From Neobacillus jeddahensis (GTDB lineage: Bacteria; Bacillota; Bacilli; Bacillales; Cytobacillaceae), in the NCBI RefSeq assembly GCF_000612625.1, contig NZ_CCAS010000028.1:1-53381 (forward strand): DNA of 53,381 bases. Reading direction: 5' to 3'. The translations under genes and the position numbers were made by a program. Positions 1 through 9,671 of this stretch are shown here, piece after piece. The notes under the pieces are model-generated. The model was not told the DNA's origin. It did no database searches and was given only the letters and a program-made list of their open reading frames with translations. The first letter of the stretch is position 1; each line of letters begins with the position of its first letter.

Positions 1-58
1 TACCACGTGGATATTCAAACCTCGTCCTTAGCTATAACAGCTAGGGCGAGGTTTTTTT
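1..58 (+). promoter_or_regulatory. 3' end of a T-box leader (metG)
   Basis: The window opens inside what looks like a T-box antiterminator: the first bases TACCACG fit the right half of the conserved T-box (GGGTGGTACCACG), and an intrinsic terminator follows at once, then metG. T-box leaders sense uncharged tRNA and permit read-through when it accumulates. The specifier loop lies outside the window, so Met specificity is inferred only from the downstream gene. Confidence 0.7.
18..58 (+). terminator. T-box-associated intrinsic terminator
   Basis: A long stem pairs 18-33 (AACCTCGTCCTTAGCT) with 39-53 (AGCTAGGGCGAGGTT) across a short loop and is followed by a run of T. Its left arm begins just after the T-box sequence, the normal terminator/antiterminator arrangement. 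Confidence 0.8.
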
Positions 59-94
59 GTTGTCTAAAATTTTCACGACTGGAGGATGAAAGGA

Positions 95-1735
95 ATGACT
101 ATTTTTATCGGTGGGGCCTGGGCCTATGCCAATGGCTCCTTGCATTTAGGGCATATTTCAAGTTTATTGCCGGGGGATATTTTAGCGAGATATTACCGTT
201 TAAAGGGTGAAAATGTTTTATATGTATCGGGAAGCGACTGTAACGGAACGCCAATTACGATCCGGGCTAGACAAGAGGGGGTCAAGCCAGAGGTGATTGC
301 TGATCACTATCACCAAGAATTTCTAGACTGTTTTTCAACATTAGGATTCTCCTATGATATGTACACACGAACCGATACGGCCCATCATCATCAAATCGTG
401 CAAGCGATCTTTCTAGAATTGTTAGAGAAGGGGCTAATTTATAAAAAGGAAATCGAACAAACCTATTGTGAAACCTGTTCGCAATTTTTACCTGAACGTT
501 ATGTTGAGGGGATTTGTCCCGTATGCCATCAACCATCAAGAGGAGATCAGTGTGATCATTGTTCTACTATTTTAGAACCACTTGAGTTGCTAGAGCGAAA
601 ATGCAAAATATGTGGGCAGCCACCGACGACAAGATTTACCGAGCACTTTTACTTTGCGCTAAGCAGATTTCAAACTTTTTTGCAGGACTATACACAAAAA
701 GCAGAAAAGGAGCAGCGCTGGCGGGATAATGCAATTGCCCTGACGAAACGATACCTAAAGGAAGGGCTGCAGGACCGAGCGGTATCGAGGGATTTACCGG
801 TTGGCGTCAGTGTGCCAGTAGCTGGTTATGAGGAGAAGAAAATCTATGTGTGGATCGAAGCCGTGTCTGGCTATTATACCGCCAGTAAGTTGTGGGCGAA
901 GGAAACGAATCAAGATGACTCACCCTTTTGGAATGATTCGGTTAAATCCTATTATGTACATGGCAAAGATAATATCCCGTTCCATTCAATCATCTGGGCT
1001 GGGATTCTAGCGGGGCTAGAAAAAGAGTCATTGCCGACCCACATTGTTTCCAATGAATATTTGACGTTGGAAAAGAAGAAGTTGTCTACCAGTAAGAATT
1101 GGGCTGTGTGGGTTCCCGATATGATTAAAAGGTATGACCCGGATTCTATTCGCTATTTTTTAACGATTAACGCTCCGGAAAGCCGCGATGCGGATTTTTC
1201 CTGGAAGGAATTTATTTATAGTCATAATAGTGAATTACTCGGGGCCTATGGAAATCTGGTCAATCGAACTTTAAAGTTTATCGTAAAATCCTTTGGCGGA
1301 GTGATTCCAGCTAACAATATCACGCCTTTGATTCAGGCGAAAGTGGAGCAGCTGTATGTGGAGGTGGGCGGATTTATCGAAACAACTTCGTTTAAACAAG
1401 GGCTAGAAAAGATATTTGAGGTGGTCCGGTTTGCCAATAAATATTTTGATGAACAGAAACCGTGGAAGATGGTCGATGAAGATCCCGAATCTTGCCGGCA
1501 AACGCTTGCGGATTGTGTCTATTTAATTGCTAATATTGCTCATACCTTGTCACCATTCCTGCCTTTTTCGAGTGAAAAGGTGAAGGAAATGATTCACACA
1601 AGTGAAGCAGGGTGGAAGGCCTTTTTTGCGAAACCTGAGACTTTGGCGAAAATTGAACCACTGTTTGAGCGTATCGATATCACTCAAATCGAGGAGGAGC
1701 TTGAGCGGCTTTCCAACCAATCGGCAATTGTCTAA
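95..1735 (+). CDS. metG: methionine--tRNA ligase, short two-zinc type
   Basis: Class I aminoacyl-tRNA synthetase that charges tRNA-Met in the cytoplasm. The HIGH-type motif is seen as HLGH near residue 20 and the KMSKS-type loop as KKLSTSKNW in mid-protein. The connective peptide has four CxxC knuckles (CETC, CPVC, CDHC, CKIC), the arrangement of the two-zinc E. coli-like (type 2) enzymes; the main B. subtilis MetS has one zinc knuckle. At 546 residues it lacks the C-terminal tRNA-binding domain of the roughly 660-residue B. subtilis enzyme. The start at 95 is preferred over an ATG at 86 because GGAGG at 81-85 then has normal spacing. A T-box leader directly upstream implies induction by uncharged tRNA. 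It is probably an accessory second MetRS. Confidence 0.95.
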   Translation: MTIFIGGAWAYANGSLHLGHISSLLPGDILARYYRLKGENVLYVSGSDCNGTPITIRARQEGVKPEVIADHYHQEFLDCFSTLGFSYDMYTRTDTAHHHQIVQAIFLELLEKGLIYKKEIEQTYCETCSQFLPERYVEGICPVCHQPSRGDQCDHCSTILEPLELLERKCKICGQPPTTRFTEHFYFALSRFQTFLQDYTQKAEKEQRWRDNAIALTKRYLKEGLQDRAVSRDLPVGVSVPVAGYEEKKIYVWIEAVSGYYTASKLWAKETNQDDSPFWNDSVKSYYVHGKDNIPFHSIIWAGILAGLEKESLPTHIVSNEYLTLEKKKLSTSKNWAVWVPDMIKRYDPDSIRYFLTINAPESRDADFSWKEFIYSHNSELLGAYGNLVNRTLKFIVKSFGGVIPANNITPLIQAKVEQLYVEVGGFIETTSFKQGLEKIFEVVRFANKYFDEQKPWKMVDEDPESCRQTLADCVYLIANIAHTLSPFLPFSSEKVKEMIHTSEAGWKAFFAKPETLAKIEPLFERIDITQIEEELERLSNQSAIV

Positions 1736-1865
1736 TGTCTAGGGGATTTTTACGATAATTTCAGAACTTGAGGAATATGAGCAAATGGTTTATGAAACAT
1801 TAGAATTGCTATAATAGCCTAAGTATTGTGCCCGTGGTAGCAAAAAAAAACGCCCCAGCACTCAC

Positions 1866-1895
1866 AAAAGCCCAGGCTAAACAGCTGGGCTTTTT
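1866..1895. terminator. bidirectional terminator between metG and alaT
   Basis: AAAAGCCCAG (from 1866) pairs with CTGGGCTTTT, giving A- and T-rich flanks on both sides. It sits between the convergent metG and alaT genes. Confidence 0.8.
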
Positions 1896-1899
1896 GCTA

Positions 1900-3111
1900 T
1901 TAATGTGTATTCACTTTTTTAGGAGAAGGATCTCCCGTAACACCCTTTGTTTCAAGAAAGCGTCCCATTCGTTTTAAGGCTTCTTGCAGCTGTGGCATGG
2001 AGGTTGCATAAGAACAGCGAATATAACCTTCACCGCTTTCTCCAAATACATTTCCTGGTACAACTGCAACCTTCTCCTGGATTAACAATTCTTCGGCAAA
2101 TTGCTCAGAACTTAAGCCAGTCGAACGAATCGAAGGGAACACATAAAAGGCCCCACCTGGAGTATGACAACCCAAGCCCATTTGATTCAAGGTTTGCACC
2201 ACATAATTTCGTCTGCGCCGGTAGCTGTTGCGCATTGACACCACTTCAGGATAAGTATTGCGAAGTGCCTCGATTGCCCCATGCTGCAGCATATGCGGTG
2301 CACACATCGTCGTATATTGATGGATTTTTAACATCACCTCGACCAGCTCAGTTGGCCCTGCCAAAAAGCCCAAGCGCCAGCCTGTCATCGCAAACCCTTT
2401 TGAAAAACCATTAATAAGAATGGTTCGCTCATACATGCCTTGGATGGAGGCCACACTGGTAAAGTCTTCATCATAGCAGAGCTCTGCATAAATCTCGTCG
2501 GAGACAACTAGTAAATCGTGTTTCTCAATGATGGCAGCAATTTCGACTAAATCTGCCTTCGTTAACGTGCTCCCTGTTGGATTATTTGGTGAACACAACA
2601 AAATTGCTTTCGTTTTTTCCGTGATCGCCGCTTCAATTTGCTTAGCGGTTACCTTAAAGCCATTTTCAGGTGAAGTGGCAACCGGGACAGGATTCCCACC
2701 AGCAATCGCCACTAATGGAGCATATGAGACGAAGGCCGGTTCGACAATTAACACCTCATCGCCGTGGTTCAAAATCGCCCGAAAAGCGAGGTCGATTGCT
2801 TGGCTGGCTCCGATCGTTACAATCACTTGATTACTCGGGTCGTACTTCACTCCGAACCTTCGCTCCAAATAGAATGTAATTTCCTCTCTCAATTCCAATA
2901 ACCCCGGGTTTGCTGTATAGGAGGTAAAGCCTTGCTCGAGGGAAAGAATCGTTGCTTCACGAATGCTCCATGGTGTGATGAAGTCCGGTTCACCGACCCC
3001 TAGGGAAATGACTCCCTCCATGCTGGCAGCTAGGTCAAAGAACTTTCTAATCCCCGAGGGCTGCAGTTCTTTTGCTGTCTGGGAAAGATAGTGTGCCAGC
3101 TCATGTTTCAT
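1900..3111 (-). CDS. alaT: PLP-dependent aminotransferase, AlaT/YugH-like
   Basis: Fold-type I aminotransferase of 403 residues, about the usual size. The PLP-binding lysine is K238 in SKGFAMTGWR; other family marks are SPNNPTG (about 174-180), SDEIYAE (about 204-210) and a C-terminal PGNVFGESGEGYIR substrate-carboxylate segment. The gene overlaps the upstream Lrp-family regulator by four bases (ATGA), the same pairing as B. subtilis alaR-alaT (yugG-yugH), where AlaT makes alanine from pyruvate. That synteny is why I prefer alanine transaminase to the generic aspartate/aromatic aminotransferase label. Cytoplasmic; probably controlled by the co-transcribed regulator. Confidence 0.88.
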   Translation of the reverse strand: MKHELAHYLSQTAKELQPSGIRKFFDLAASMEGVISLGVGEPDFITPWSIREATILSLEQGFTSYTANPGLLELREEITFYLERRFGVKYDPSNQVIVTIGASQAIDLAFRAILNHGDEVLIVEPAFVSYAPLVAIAGGNPVPVATSPENGFKVTAKQIEAAITEKTKAILLCSPNNPTGSTLTKADLVEIAAIIEKHDLLVVSDEIYAELCYDEDFTSVASIQGMYERTILINGFSKGFAMTGWRLGFLAGPTELVEVMLKIHQYTTMCAPHMLQHGAIEALRNTYPEVVSMRNSYRRRRNYVVQTLNQMGLGCHTPGGAFYVFPSIRSTGLSSEQFAEELLIQEKVAVVPGNVFGESGEGYIRCSYATSMPQLQEALKRMGRFLETKGVTGDPSPKKVNTH

Positions 3112-3614
3112 GGTGAAACCACCATCCTGCGGTCTTTGTCATCGCTGCCACTGTTAAAAATCACGCCATCATGCTTATATTTTTTTAACATGAAATGTGT
3201 GGTGGTCGAAATGACGTTATCAATTGTTGATAACTTTTCCGATACAAAATTGGATATTTGATGCATTGATTTTCCTTCAACGGTAATCGACAAATCATAG
3301 GCACCTGACATGAGGTAGAGGGATGATACTTCTGGGAAACGGCTGATTCTTTGGGCCACCTCATCAAAACCAACGCCACGTTTCGGGGTAACCTTTACAT
3401 CAATCATTGCGATGACATTTTCCTGTCCGTCGACCTTGCTCCAATCGATGAGGGTTGGGTAGCTCATAATAATTTGTGCTTGCTCTAGTTTATCAATCGT
3501 CTTTTGGACGGTATCTTCACTGCAAGTGGCCATTAAGGCGATCGATTGGATCGGTAGTTTGTGATTTTCTTCGATAATTCTTAGTATTTCAATTTCCTCA
3601 CTGCTTAAATGCAT
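3108..3614 (-). CDS. alaR: Lrp/AsnC family regulator, AlaR/YugG-like
   Basis: A 168-residue Lrp/AsnC transcription factor. The N-terminal winged helix spans about residues 1-60 (EILRIIEENHKLPIQSIALM and a recognition helix near CSEDTVQKTIDKLEQ), followed by an AsnC ligand-binding (RAM) domain to about residue 155. It is the first gene of a two-gene operon with alaT and overlaps it by four bases, as in B. subtilis, where AlaR responds to alanine. The start has AGGAGGC-type ribosome binding sequence upstream on the minus strand. No palindromic operator was evident in the short spacer beyond 3614. Confidence 0.88.
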   Translation of the reverse strand: MHLSSEEIEILRIIEENHKLPIQSIALMATCSEDTVQKTIDKLEQAQIIMSYPTLIDWSKVDGQENVIAMIDVKVTPKRGVGFDEVAQRISRFPEVSSLYLMSGAYDLSITVEGKSMHQISNFVSEKLSTIDNVISTTTHFMLKKYKHDGVIFNSGSDDKDRRMVVSP

Positions 3615-3784
3615 GTGAACAGCCTCCTCAACTTCTTTCTCTTACTTATGATGATTTTAATCCTAATTAAGGTGTCTGTCACGTAATTGTGCGAAATTTT
3701 GTATTGTTTTGATAATCTTAGGGGTGGACTACTATACTTCAGTTCTACTAAATATCATCAGCCGTCTATCTCCAATAAGAAAGA

Positions 3785-3803
3785 CTACTTTATATAAAAG
3801 TAG
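3785..3803 (-). terminator. weak terminator-like hairpin after glcF
   Basis: CTACTTT (3785-3791) pairs with AAAGTAG (3797-3803). On the minus strand it is followed by a pyrimidine-rich TCTTTCTT stretch. It lies just past the glcF stop; the stem is short. Confidence 0.4.
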
Positions 3804-3817
3804 CCTCTGTTCTTCTC

Positions 3818-5155
3818 TTAGAATTCTCCACTATGTTTTGCAGCCTCTGCCAATAAATCAACAATATGAACTGCACGCATCTTTGCTGATAAGCCTTCGC
3901 GTTCAATGCCGAGCTGCATCTGCAGCAGGCAACCCGGATTGGCGGTAACGATTGTTGTGGCATGAGTGGCTTTCGCTTGCTTCATCTTATAATCTAGCAT
4001 TACCATCGACGATTCTGATTCGACAATATTATAGATTCCAGCAGAACCACAGCACCGGTCCGCCTCTTTCATTTCGTTGTAAACGACGCCCTGTATAGTT
4101 TGAAGCAGCACCCGTGGGGCAGACGCCGTTTTCATCACATTGCGAAGGTGACAGGAATCCTGATACGTAATCACTTGCGCTGGAAGCTTCAGCTCTACTT
4201 TTTTATGAAAATCAATGGCTACCAAAATCTCAGAAATATCCTTGATCTTCTCCTTAAAGGCCCTGGCACGGTCCTTCCACGCAGCATCATCCTGCAATAA
4301 ATGATCATAATCGATTAAAAAGGCGCCACAGCCACCAGCATTGGTAATAATGAAATCTGCCCCTAAGTCCTCAAAGGCAGCAATATTCCGTTTGGCGAGC
4401 TCCTTCGCTGTGTCTTTTTCTCCACTATGGCCATGGAGCGCCCCGCAACAGGCTTGGTTTTTTGGTATGACAATTTCACAACCGGCTAACTGAAGCAGCC
4501 TCATCGTTGCATCGTTCGTCTTCATGAACATGGTGTCCATTAAGCAGCCACTGAAAAAAGCAACCTTGTGAACCTTTTCGGCGATCGCCGGTAAATATTC
4601 TGGGCGATTTTTCATCTCCCTCATCGTAGGAACCTTGGGGAGGACTTTTTCCATCGTCTTTAAACTCTCAGGCAACAGCCCAATAAAGCCAATTTTCCGG
4701 GCAATCGTTTGAATTCCGGAGCGCTGGTAGAATCCAAGCAGACCAACCGTCTGGCGCATCCGTCCCTGGTGAGGAAATAACCCTTCAAAAACCGTTTTTC
4801 GAACAGCCCTGACTGGTAAAGAAAACTTCTTGTTTTGATTGATAATGTCCCGTGCTTCTTCTAATAAATGCCCGTAATTCACACCAGATGGGCAGACGGG
4901 TTCACAGGCCCGGCAGCCGAGGCAAAGTTCAAGCGAACGTTCAAACTCTTCATCCGGTTCGATGATTCCGTCGACCACTGCCTTCATTAAGGCAATCCGC
5001 CCCCGTGGGGAATGGGACTCTTTATAACCTGATTCGATATAAGTTGGGCAGGTAGGAAGGCAAAAACCACAGCGCATACAGTTTAATAACTCATCCTCAT
5101 TCATACGCGCTTTAAATTGCGCTTGAATTTTTTCCTGCTCTAGCAAAGTGGTCAT
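3818..5155 (-). CDS. glcF: glycolate oxidase iron-sulfur subunit (GlcF/YsfD)
   Basis: Electron-transfer subunit of the membrane-associated glycolate (D-2-hydroxyacid) oxidase, 445 residues. Two 4Fe-4S ferredoxin motifs are near the N-terminus (CMRCGFCLPTCPTY and CLGCRACEPVCPSG). Two CCG cysteine-rich domains follow (ACCGALHGHSGE in mid-protein and RCCGSAGIYN near residue 375); these domains are found in GlcF, LutA and heterodisulfide reductase. The start overlaps the glcD stop by four bases, so the two are translationally coupled. B. subtilis ysfCD is the closest arrangement. A neighbouring regulator such as B. subtilis ysfB is absent here. Confidence 0.92.
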   Translation of the reverse strand: MTTLLEQEKIQAQFKARMNEDELLNCMRCGFCLPTCPTYIESGYKESHSPRGRIALMKAVVDGIIEPDEEFERSLELCLGCRACEPVCPSGVNYGHLLEEARDIINQNKKFSLPVRAVRKTVFEGLFPHQGRMRQTVGLLGFYQRSGIQTIARKIGFIGLLPESLKTMEKVLPKVPTMREMKNRPEYLPAIAEKVHKVAFFSGCLMDTMFMKTNDATMRLLQLAGCEIVIPKNQACCGALHGHSGEKDTAKELAKRNIAAFEDLGADFIITNAGGCGAFLIDYDHLLQDDAAWKDRARAFKEKIKDISEILVAIDFHKKVELKLPAQVITYQDSCHLRNVMKTASAPRVLLQTIQGVVYNEMKEADRCCGSAGIYNIVESESSMVMLDYKMKQAKATHATTIVTANPGCLLQMQLGIEREGLSAKMRAVHIVDLLAEAAKHSGEF

Positions 5156-6564
5156 CTTGTCACCACCACGCGTTTCTTGCTGTCTTTCGCAAATACTTTG
5201 CCAGGATTCATAATGTTATTCGGGTCAAAGGCTAGCTTAATTCCGCGCATCGCTGCAATTCCCTCTTTTTTCAGCTTCCATTCCAAATAAGGCGCCTTCA
5301 TTGCCCCGACTCCGTGTTCTCCTGTAATCGTACCGCCTAATTCAATCGCCTTTTCAAAAATTTCCGCAAATGCCTTTTCCACTCGTTCCATTTCTTCATG
5401 ATTTCTCGCATCGGTCGCACAGGTAGGGTGAAGATTCCCATCTCCGGCATGGCCAAACGTACAAATCGTCAGCTGATATTTTTCCGTGATTTCATTAATC
5501 GCCTTGACCATATTGGCAATTTCCGAGCGCGGCACGGTTGCGTCCTCTAGGATTGTGGTCGGCTTCAACCGGGCAACAGCAGAAAGGGCAGCCCGTCGTG
5601 CCGTTCGTAATGCATCGGCTTCCGCCTCGGTCGCGGCAATTTGAATGGATACGGCTTGTTCTGATTTGCACACCTCGGCCATTTTCGAAATATCCCTTTC
5701 GACCACCTCTAAAGGACCGTCCTGTTCAATTAGCAATACAGCTTCTACATTGGTCGGCAAGCCGATTTGAGCAAAGTCTTCAACGACCTTTAAGGTTGGC
5801 TGATCGAGAAATTCGAGCGTGGTCGGAATGATTTTATTGGCTATAATCTTTGAAACGGATTTTGCAGCAGCATTCAGGTCCTGATAATGGACAAGCATTG
5901 TCTTCCGCGTCTCTGGCATTGGAATTAATTTCAGTGTGGCTTCTGTAATGACGCATAATGTCCCTTCAGAACCAACAAACAGTCGGGTCAAGTCATAGCC
6001 AGCGACATCTTTTGCTAGTTTTCCACCAGTGCGAACGATATCACCATTTGGCAAAACGACCTCAAGGGCGATAACATAATCCCGGGTGACTCCATACTTA
6101 AGACCGCGCAAGCCGCCGGAGTTTTCATTGATATTCCCACCAATGGTCGAGATTTTCATCGAACTTGGGTCTGGTGGATAGAAAAGTCCCTTTGCTTCGA
6201 CGGCCTGAATTAAATCGAGCGTAATCACACCAGGCTGGACGGTAATCGTTAAGTTTTCTTCGTCAATTTCGAGGATATTGTGCATATGTTTAAAAAGAAG
6301 GACAATCCCGCCCTCAGTAGGACATGTTCCGGCACAAAGATTTGTTCCTGAGCCGCGCGGCACGATCGGTACTTTATATTCATTACAAACCTTTAAGATT
6401 TCAGCGACCTCCATCGTGTTTCTAGGACTGACGACTGCATCCGGCATGGACTGAAAGTTTGGTGTGGCATCATAGGAGTAGACCAGTCGTTCTGTTTTTG
6501 AATCGGCAAAATTTTCCGTGGTTACGATTGAGATCAATTTTTCTTTTACTTCCTTAGAAAGCAT
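5152..6564 (-). CDS. glcD: glycolate oxidase FAD subunit (GlcD/YsfC)
   Basis: FAD-linked oxidase of 470 residues in the glycolate oxidase/D-lactate dehydrogenase family (FAD_binding_4 plus FAD-oxidase_C). The FAD-binding segments VPRGSGTNLCAG and NENSGGLRGLKYG are visible, and the C-terminal signature is TFGHAGDGNLHP followed by TGEHGVGAMK. It oxidises a D-2-hydroxyacid, glycolate by family assignment, and passes electrons to GlcF. The family is broad, and D-lactate is a realistic alternative substrate, notably because the murQ operon about 1.2 kb away releases D-lactate. First gene of the minus-strand glcD-glcF pair. Confidence 0.92.
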   Translation of the reverse strand: MLSKEVKEKLISIVTTENFADSKTERLVYSYDATPNFQSMPDAVVSPRNTMEVAEILKVCNEYKVPIVPRGSGTNLCAGTCPTEGGIVLLFKHMHNILEIDEENLTITVQPGVITLDLIQAVEAKGLFYPPDPSSMKISTIGGNINENSGGLRGLKYGVTRDYVIALEVVLPNGDIVRTGGKLAKDVAGYDLTRLFVGSEGTLCVITEATLKLIPMPETRKTMLVHYQDLNAAAKSVSKIIANKIIPTTLEFLDQPTLKVVEDFAQIGLPTNVEAVLLIEQDGPLEVVERDISKMAEVCKSEQAVSIQIAATEAEADALRTARRAALSAVARLKPTTILEDATVPRSEIANMVKAINEITEKYQLTICTFGHAGDGNLHPTCATDARNHEEMERVEKAFAEIFEKAIELGGTITGEHGVGAMKAPYLEWKLKKEGIAAMRGIKLAFDPNNIMNPGKVFAKDSKKRVVVTR

Positions 6565-6758
6565 GTTTTTTCCCCCATTCCGAGCTTCATACTATCTTCA
6601 TACTAGTTAAAGTATAAAAAAACAGGCATATGTCTGCTATGGATAAAAATCTAAAAATAGAACGAATTATAAGTTGATTTTTGTATCTTTATCTATTTGA
6701 AATATAATTTCAAAATATTTATAATAATATTAAAAAAAATAATCGGAGTTGAAAGTAA

Positions 6759-7622
6759 ATGAAATATCCACTCTTGGCAACAGATCTTGATGGTACCTTG
6801 TTAAACCATCAGAAAGAAATCGGGGTTGAAACGATTGAAGCAATTCAAGCGTACCGCAAGCGTGGCGGGAGAGTAGTCATTTGCAGCGGTCGTTCACCAC
6901 TATCGACAAGGTGGATTGCGAACACGATTGGCCTTGAAGGAGAACCGATTATTGCCTATAACGGTGCGATCCTACTGGATGAGCATGGTCAGGTAAGTGC
7001 GCAATCGACCTTTGAACATGAACCACTCATAAGCTTTTGGGAACTATGTGAGGCGGAAGGTATATATGCCCATTTTTATGAGGGAGATAAGTTGCTTGTT
7101 CCTAAGGTGACAAAATGGAATGAGAATTGGATTGAAAATAATATCCCCACTTTAGAAAGATCAGGGGGAACCGTAAAAAATTGCGAAAGCTTCCGAAAAC
7201 AATGTCAGGTCAAGCTGATTGACAATTTTTACGGCTACATGAAAGAAACTCAACCGATGATTACAAAAATAGCCGTCTTTGATGAAGGGGGCCGACTTCA
7301 TGATTTTTCCAAACAAATCACAGAACAAGTGGAGAATGTAGAAATCAGTAGTAGCTTAGATTATTTAAATTTGGAGATATCTCCTAGAGGAGTGACAAAG
7401 GCATCAGCTCTCGTAAAGTTAACCGAGCAGCTAGAAATCCCCATATCCCAAACAGCAGCTATTGGCGATAACTATAACGATGCCTTGATGCTCTCCGTTG
7501 CAGGACTAGGGATTGCAATGGGCAATGCCCCTGAGAAGGTAAAGCAACTAGCCGATCAGGTGACAGGAACGAATCAAGAAGCAGGTGTGGCGTTAGCGAT
7601 CCACCGTTATTTACTTGACTAA
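6759..7622 (+). CDS. HAD-superfamily Cof-type phosphatase
   Basis: A 287-residue cytosolic haloacid dehalogenase-fold hydrolase of the Cof (IIB cap) subfamily. Motif I is DLDGTLL near residue 8, motif II lies in VICSGR, and motif IV is GDNYNDALML near residue 239, so the catalytic Asp residues are present. Such enzymes dephosphorylate sugar phosphates or flavin nucleotides; the substrate cannot be told from sequence. It is 150 bp upstream of murQ, but murQ has its own promoter in that gap, so membership in the MurNAc operon is not certain. The upstream spacer is very AT-rich and holds an inverted repeat TTTGAAA-N5-TTTCAAA at 6696-6714. Confidence 0.85.
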   Translation: MKYPLLATDLDGTLLNHQKEIGVETIEAIQAYRKRGGRVVICSGRSPLSTRWIANTIGLEGEPIIAYNGAILLDEHGQVSAQSTFEHEPLISFWELCEAEGIYAHFYEGDKLLVPKVTKWNENWIENNIPTLERSGGTVKNCESFRKQCQVKLIDNFYGYMKETQPMITKIAVFDEGGRLHDFSKQITEQVENVEISSSLDYLNLEISPRGVTKASALVKLTEQLEIPISQTAAIGDNYNDALMLSVAGLGIAMGNAPEKVKQLADQVTGTNQEAGVALAIHRYLLD

Positions 7623-7689
7623 ACTTAGCTCCAACAAAGTCTATTAGACTCGTTTTTTAAAATAGTATTTCAGTATTTTAATAAAAATG

Positions 7690-7718
7690 TTGAATTAATA
7701 TTTCGAAAGTCCTATAAT
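7690..7718 (+). promoter_or_regulatory. sigma-A-type promoter for the murQ operon
   Basis: TTGAAT at 7690-7695 and a perfect TATAAT at 7713-7718 are separated by 17 bp, 53 bp upstream of the murQ start. A partial palindrome TTTCGAAA lies inside the spacer and could be an operator. A cre-like TGAACCGCTTACA just downstream is one base short of the consensus. Confidence 0.75.
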
Positions 7719-7771
7719 GAGTTTACAATGAACCGCTTACAACGAGAGATAACAAACTGGAGGTTAATCAT

Positions 7772-8683
7772 ATGTTGGAAGAAAACTTGGAGTTATTGAC
7801 AACAGAATCGCGCAATCCCCAATCATTGAAGATTGATACGGCTGAACCGATGGAGATATTGCGAATCATGAATGAGCAAGATCAATTGGTGGCATTAGCT
7901 GTGAACGAGGTCCTGCCTGACATAGAGGTAGCAGTACGATTTGTCTTTGAATCATTTCAAAAGGGAGGCAGATTGATTTATCTTGGGGCTGGAACAAGTG
8001 GCCGCTTAGGGGTGCTGGATGCTGTCGAATGCCCGCCGACATTTAGCACGGATCATGAAATGGTGCAAGGTCTGATGGCCGGAGGTGAAGGCGCCTTCTT
8101 GAAAGCAGTCGAAGGGGCAGAAGATGATCCAGATCTAGGTGTACGTGACCTGCAAGCATTACGCCTAACGAGCAAGGATACAGTCATTGGGATCGCGGCA
8201 AGCGGACGGACGCCATATGTCATTGGGGCTCTAAAGTATGCCCGCAGTATTGGGGCAAAGACGGTTGCGCTTTCTTGTAATAAAGATGCGGCAATTAGTA
8301 AGGAAGCCGATCAAAGCATTGAAGCCATCGTGGGACCAGAGGTGTTGACAGGGTCGACCCGTTTGAAGGCCGGTACGGCTCATAAGATGGTTTTGAATAT
8401 GATTTCAACCTCGTCGATGATCTTAATCGGGAAGGCCTTTGAAAATCTAATGGTGGATGTTCATGTAAGCAACCAAAAATTAAAGGAACGGGCCATCGGG
8501 ATTATTCGAAAAATTACTGGCGTTTCCTATGAAGTTGCCTTAGAAACATTAGAAAAGGCAGAATTACAGGTCAAAACTGCGATTGTCATGATTAAGACGG
8601 GCACGACTAAACAGGACGCCGATAAATTGTTAACGGAAGCAAATGGGTATGTCAAAAAGGCAATTGAAAAAGGTAACGAATAA
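7772..8683 (+). CDS. murQ: N-acetylmuramic acid 6-phosphate etherase
   Basis: Cytosolic SIS-domain lyase of 303 residues that cleaves the D-lactyl ether of MurNAc-6-phosphate, giving GlcNAc-6-phosphate and D-lactate. Diagnostic stretches are the start TTESRNPQS, the sugar-phosphate loop [20 protein letters not shown] and the SIS segment [20 protein letters not shown] eight bases before the ATG fixes the start. It is the first gene of murQ-murR-murP-mupG, a peptidoglycan recycling operon. Expression is probably controlled by MurR, encoded next. Confidence 0.97.
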   Translation: MLEENLELLTTESRNPQSLKIDTAEPMEILRIMNEQDQLVALAVNEVLPDIEVAVRFVFESFQKGGRLIYLGAGTSGRLGVLDAVECPPTFSTDHEMVQGLMAGGEGAFLKAVEGAEDDPDLGVRDLQALRLTSKDTVIGIAASGRTPYVIGALKYARSIGAKTVALSCNKDAAISKEADQSIEAIVGPEVLTGSTRLKAGTAHKMVLNMISTSSMILIGKAFENLMVDVHVSNQKLKERAIGIIRKITGVSYEVALETLEKAELQVKTAIVMIKTGTTKQDADKLLTEANGYVKKAIEKGNE

Positions 8684-8709
8684 TCGGGATTGAAAAGGTG
8701 GTCATTGGG

Positions 8710-9564
8710 ATGGCGGCAGGCGGTTTAAAAATGATTCAAAATATGCTGGAGCAGCTTCCAGCATCTGAACGAAAAATTGCCGAATTTATTCTTGAAAATC
8801 CACAAAGTATTTTAAACAGTACCGTTAATGATATAGGGATTCAAGCCAATACCAGTGGCGCAGCCGTTATTCGGCTGTGTAAATCCCTAGGCTTAACGGG
8901 ATTTCAAGATTTAAAGGTAAGAATAGCAGGCGATTTAGTGAGGCCAATTGAACAAGGTTATCGCGACATCGAGCCCGGTGAATCGTTTTACTCGATCGTT
9001 CAGAAGACTACTAGTAACAGTATCCAAGGGATCCGTGATTCCGAAGAAATCATTAATTACGATGAATTGGAACGGGCTGTCGAAACCTTATTAGCAGCCC
9101 AAACGGTTCATTTCTTCGGCATTGGTGCCTCTAATATTATTGCAAGTGATGCGCAGCAAAAGTTCCTGAGGATTCGGAAAAATGCAACCGCTTTTACGGA
9201 TACCCATTTAGTGGCAACCTTAATTGCCAATGCCAATCCGGGTGATGTCGTGTTTGGAATATCCCATTCAGGTGAGACCGAAGAGGTCAGTAAAGTAATG
9301 GGCCTTGCGAAAGAACGAGGGGTCACAACCATTAGTTTAACGAAATACGGACAATCCACTGTGTCTTCGTTAGCTGATATAAAGCTGTTTACTGCCTATT
9401 CAGGAGAGGCACCGTTTAGAAGTGCGGCAACCTCCTCGCGTCTTGCCCAGTTATATCTGATTGATATCTTATTTTTATCAATGGCAACTGGTCAGTATGA
9501 GGAAACCATTCACTCGATTGATCAAACAAGGGAAGCTATCCGGTTTATTAAAGAAGGAAAATAA
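8710..9564 (+). CDS. murR: RpiR-family MurNAc-6P-responsive regulator
   Basis: Transcription factor of 284 residues with an N-terminal HTH_6 domain (about 1-77; QANTSGAAVIRLCKSLGL is the recognition region) and a C-terminal SIS sugar-phosphate domain (FFGIGASNIIASDAQQKF and GISHSGETEEVSKV). MurR proteins repress MurNAc catabolic genes and are relieved by MurNAc-6-phosphate. I chose ATG 8710 because AAAAGGTGG at 8693-8701 is then eight bases upstream; a GTG at 8698 would overlap that site. It is 26 bp after murQ, so co-transcribed. Confidence 0.93.
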   Translation: MAAGGLKMIQNMLEQLPASERKIAEFILENPQSILNSTVNDIGIQANTSGAAVIRLCKSLGLTGFQDLKVRIAGDLVRPIEQGYRDIEPGESFYSIVQKTTSNSIQGIRDSEEIINYDELERAVETLLAAQTVHFFGIGASNIIASDAQQKFLRIRKNATAFTDTHLVATLIANANPGDVVFGISHSGETEEVSKVMGLAKERGVTTISLTKYGQSTVSSLADIKLFTAYSGEAPFRSAATSSRLAQLYLIDILFLSMATGQYEETIHSIDQTREAIRFIKEGK

Positions 9565-9671
9565 TATTTCAGGGGGTGATGTACCTTCATCTCATTTAAT
9601 AGGAGAAAAACAGCAGAGGTAGAAACAGGACATAAAGAGATCATTAACTAACAGAGAGAAGGGGAATTAAT

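Noticed and set aside
1757..1813. Short in-frame stretch after metG that could be read as the end of a protein (ISELEEYEQMVYETLELL)
   Set aside because: No start or ribosome site; too short to identify. Possibly a remnant of a deleted gene.
7729..7741. TGAACCGCTTACA upstream of murQ as a cre site
   Set aside because: It is one base short of the 14-bp cre consensus, so the two halves are out of register; not listed as a separate feature.
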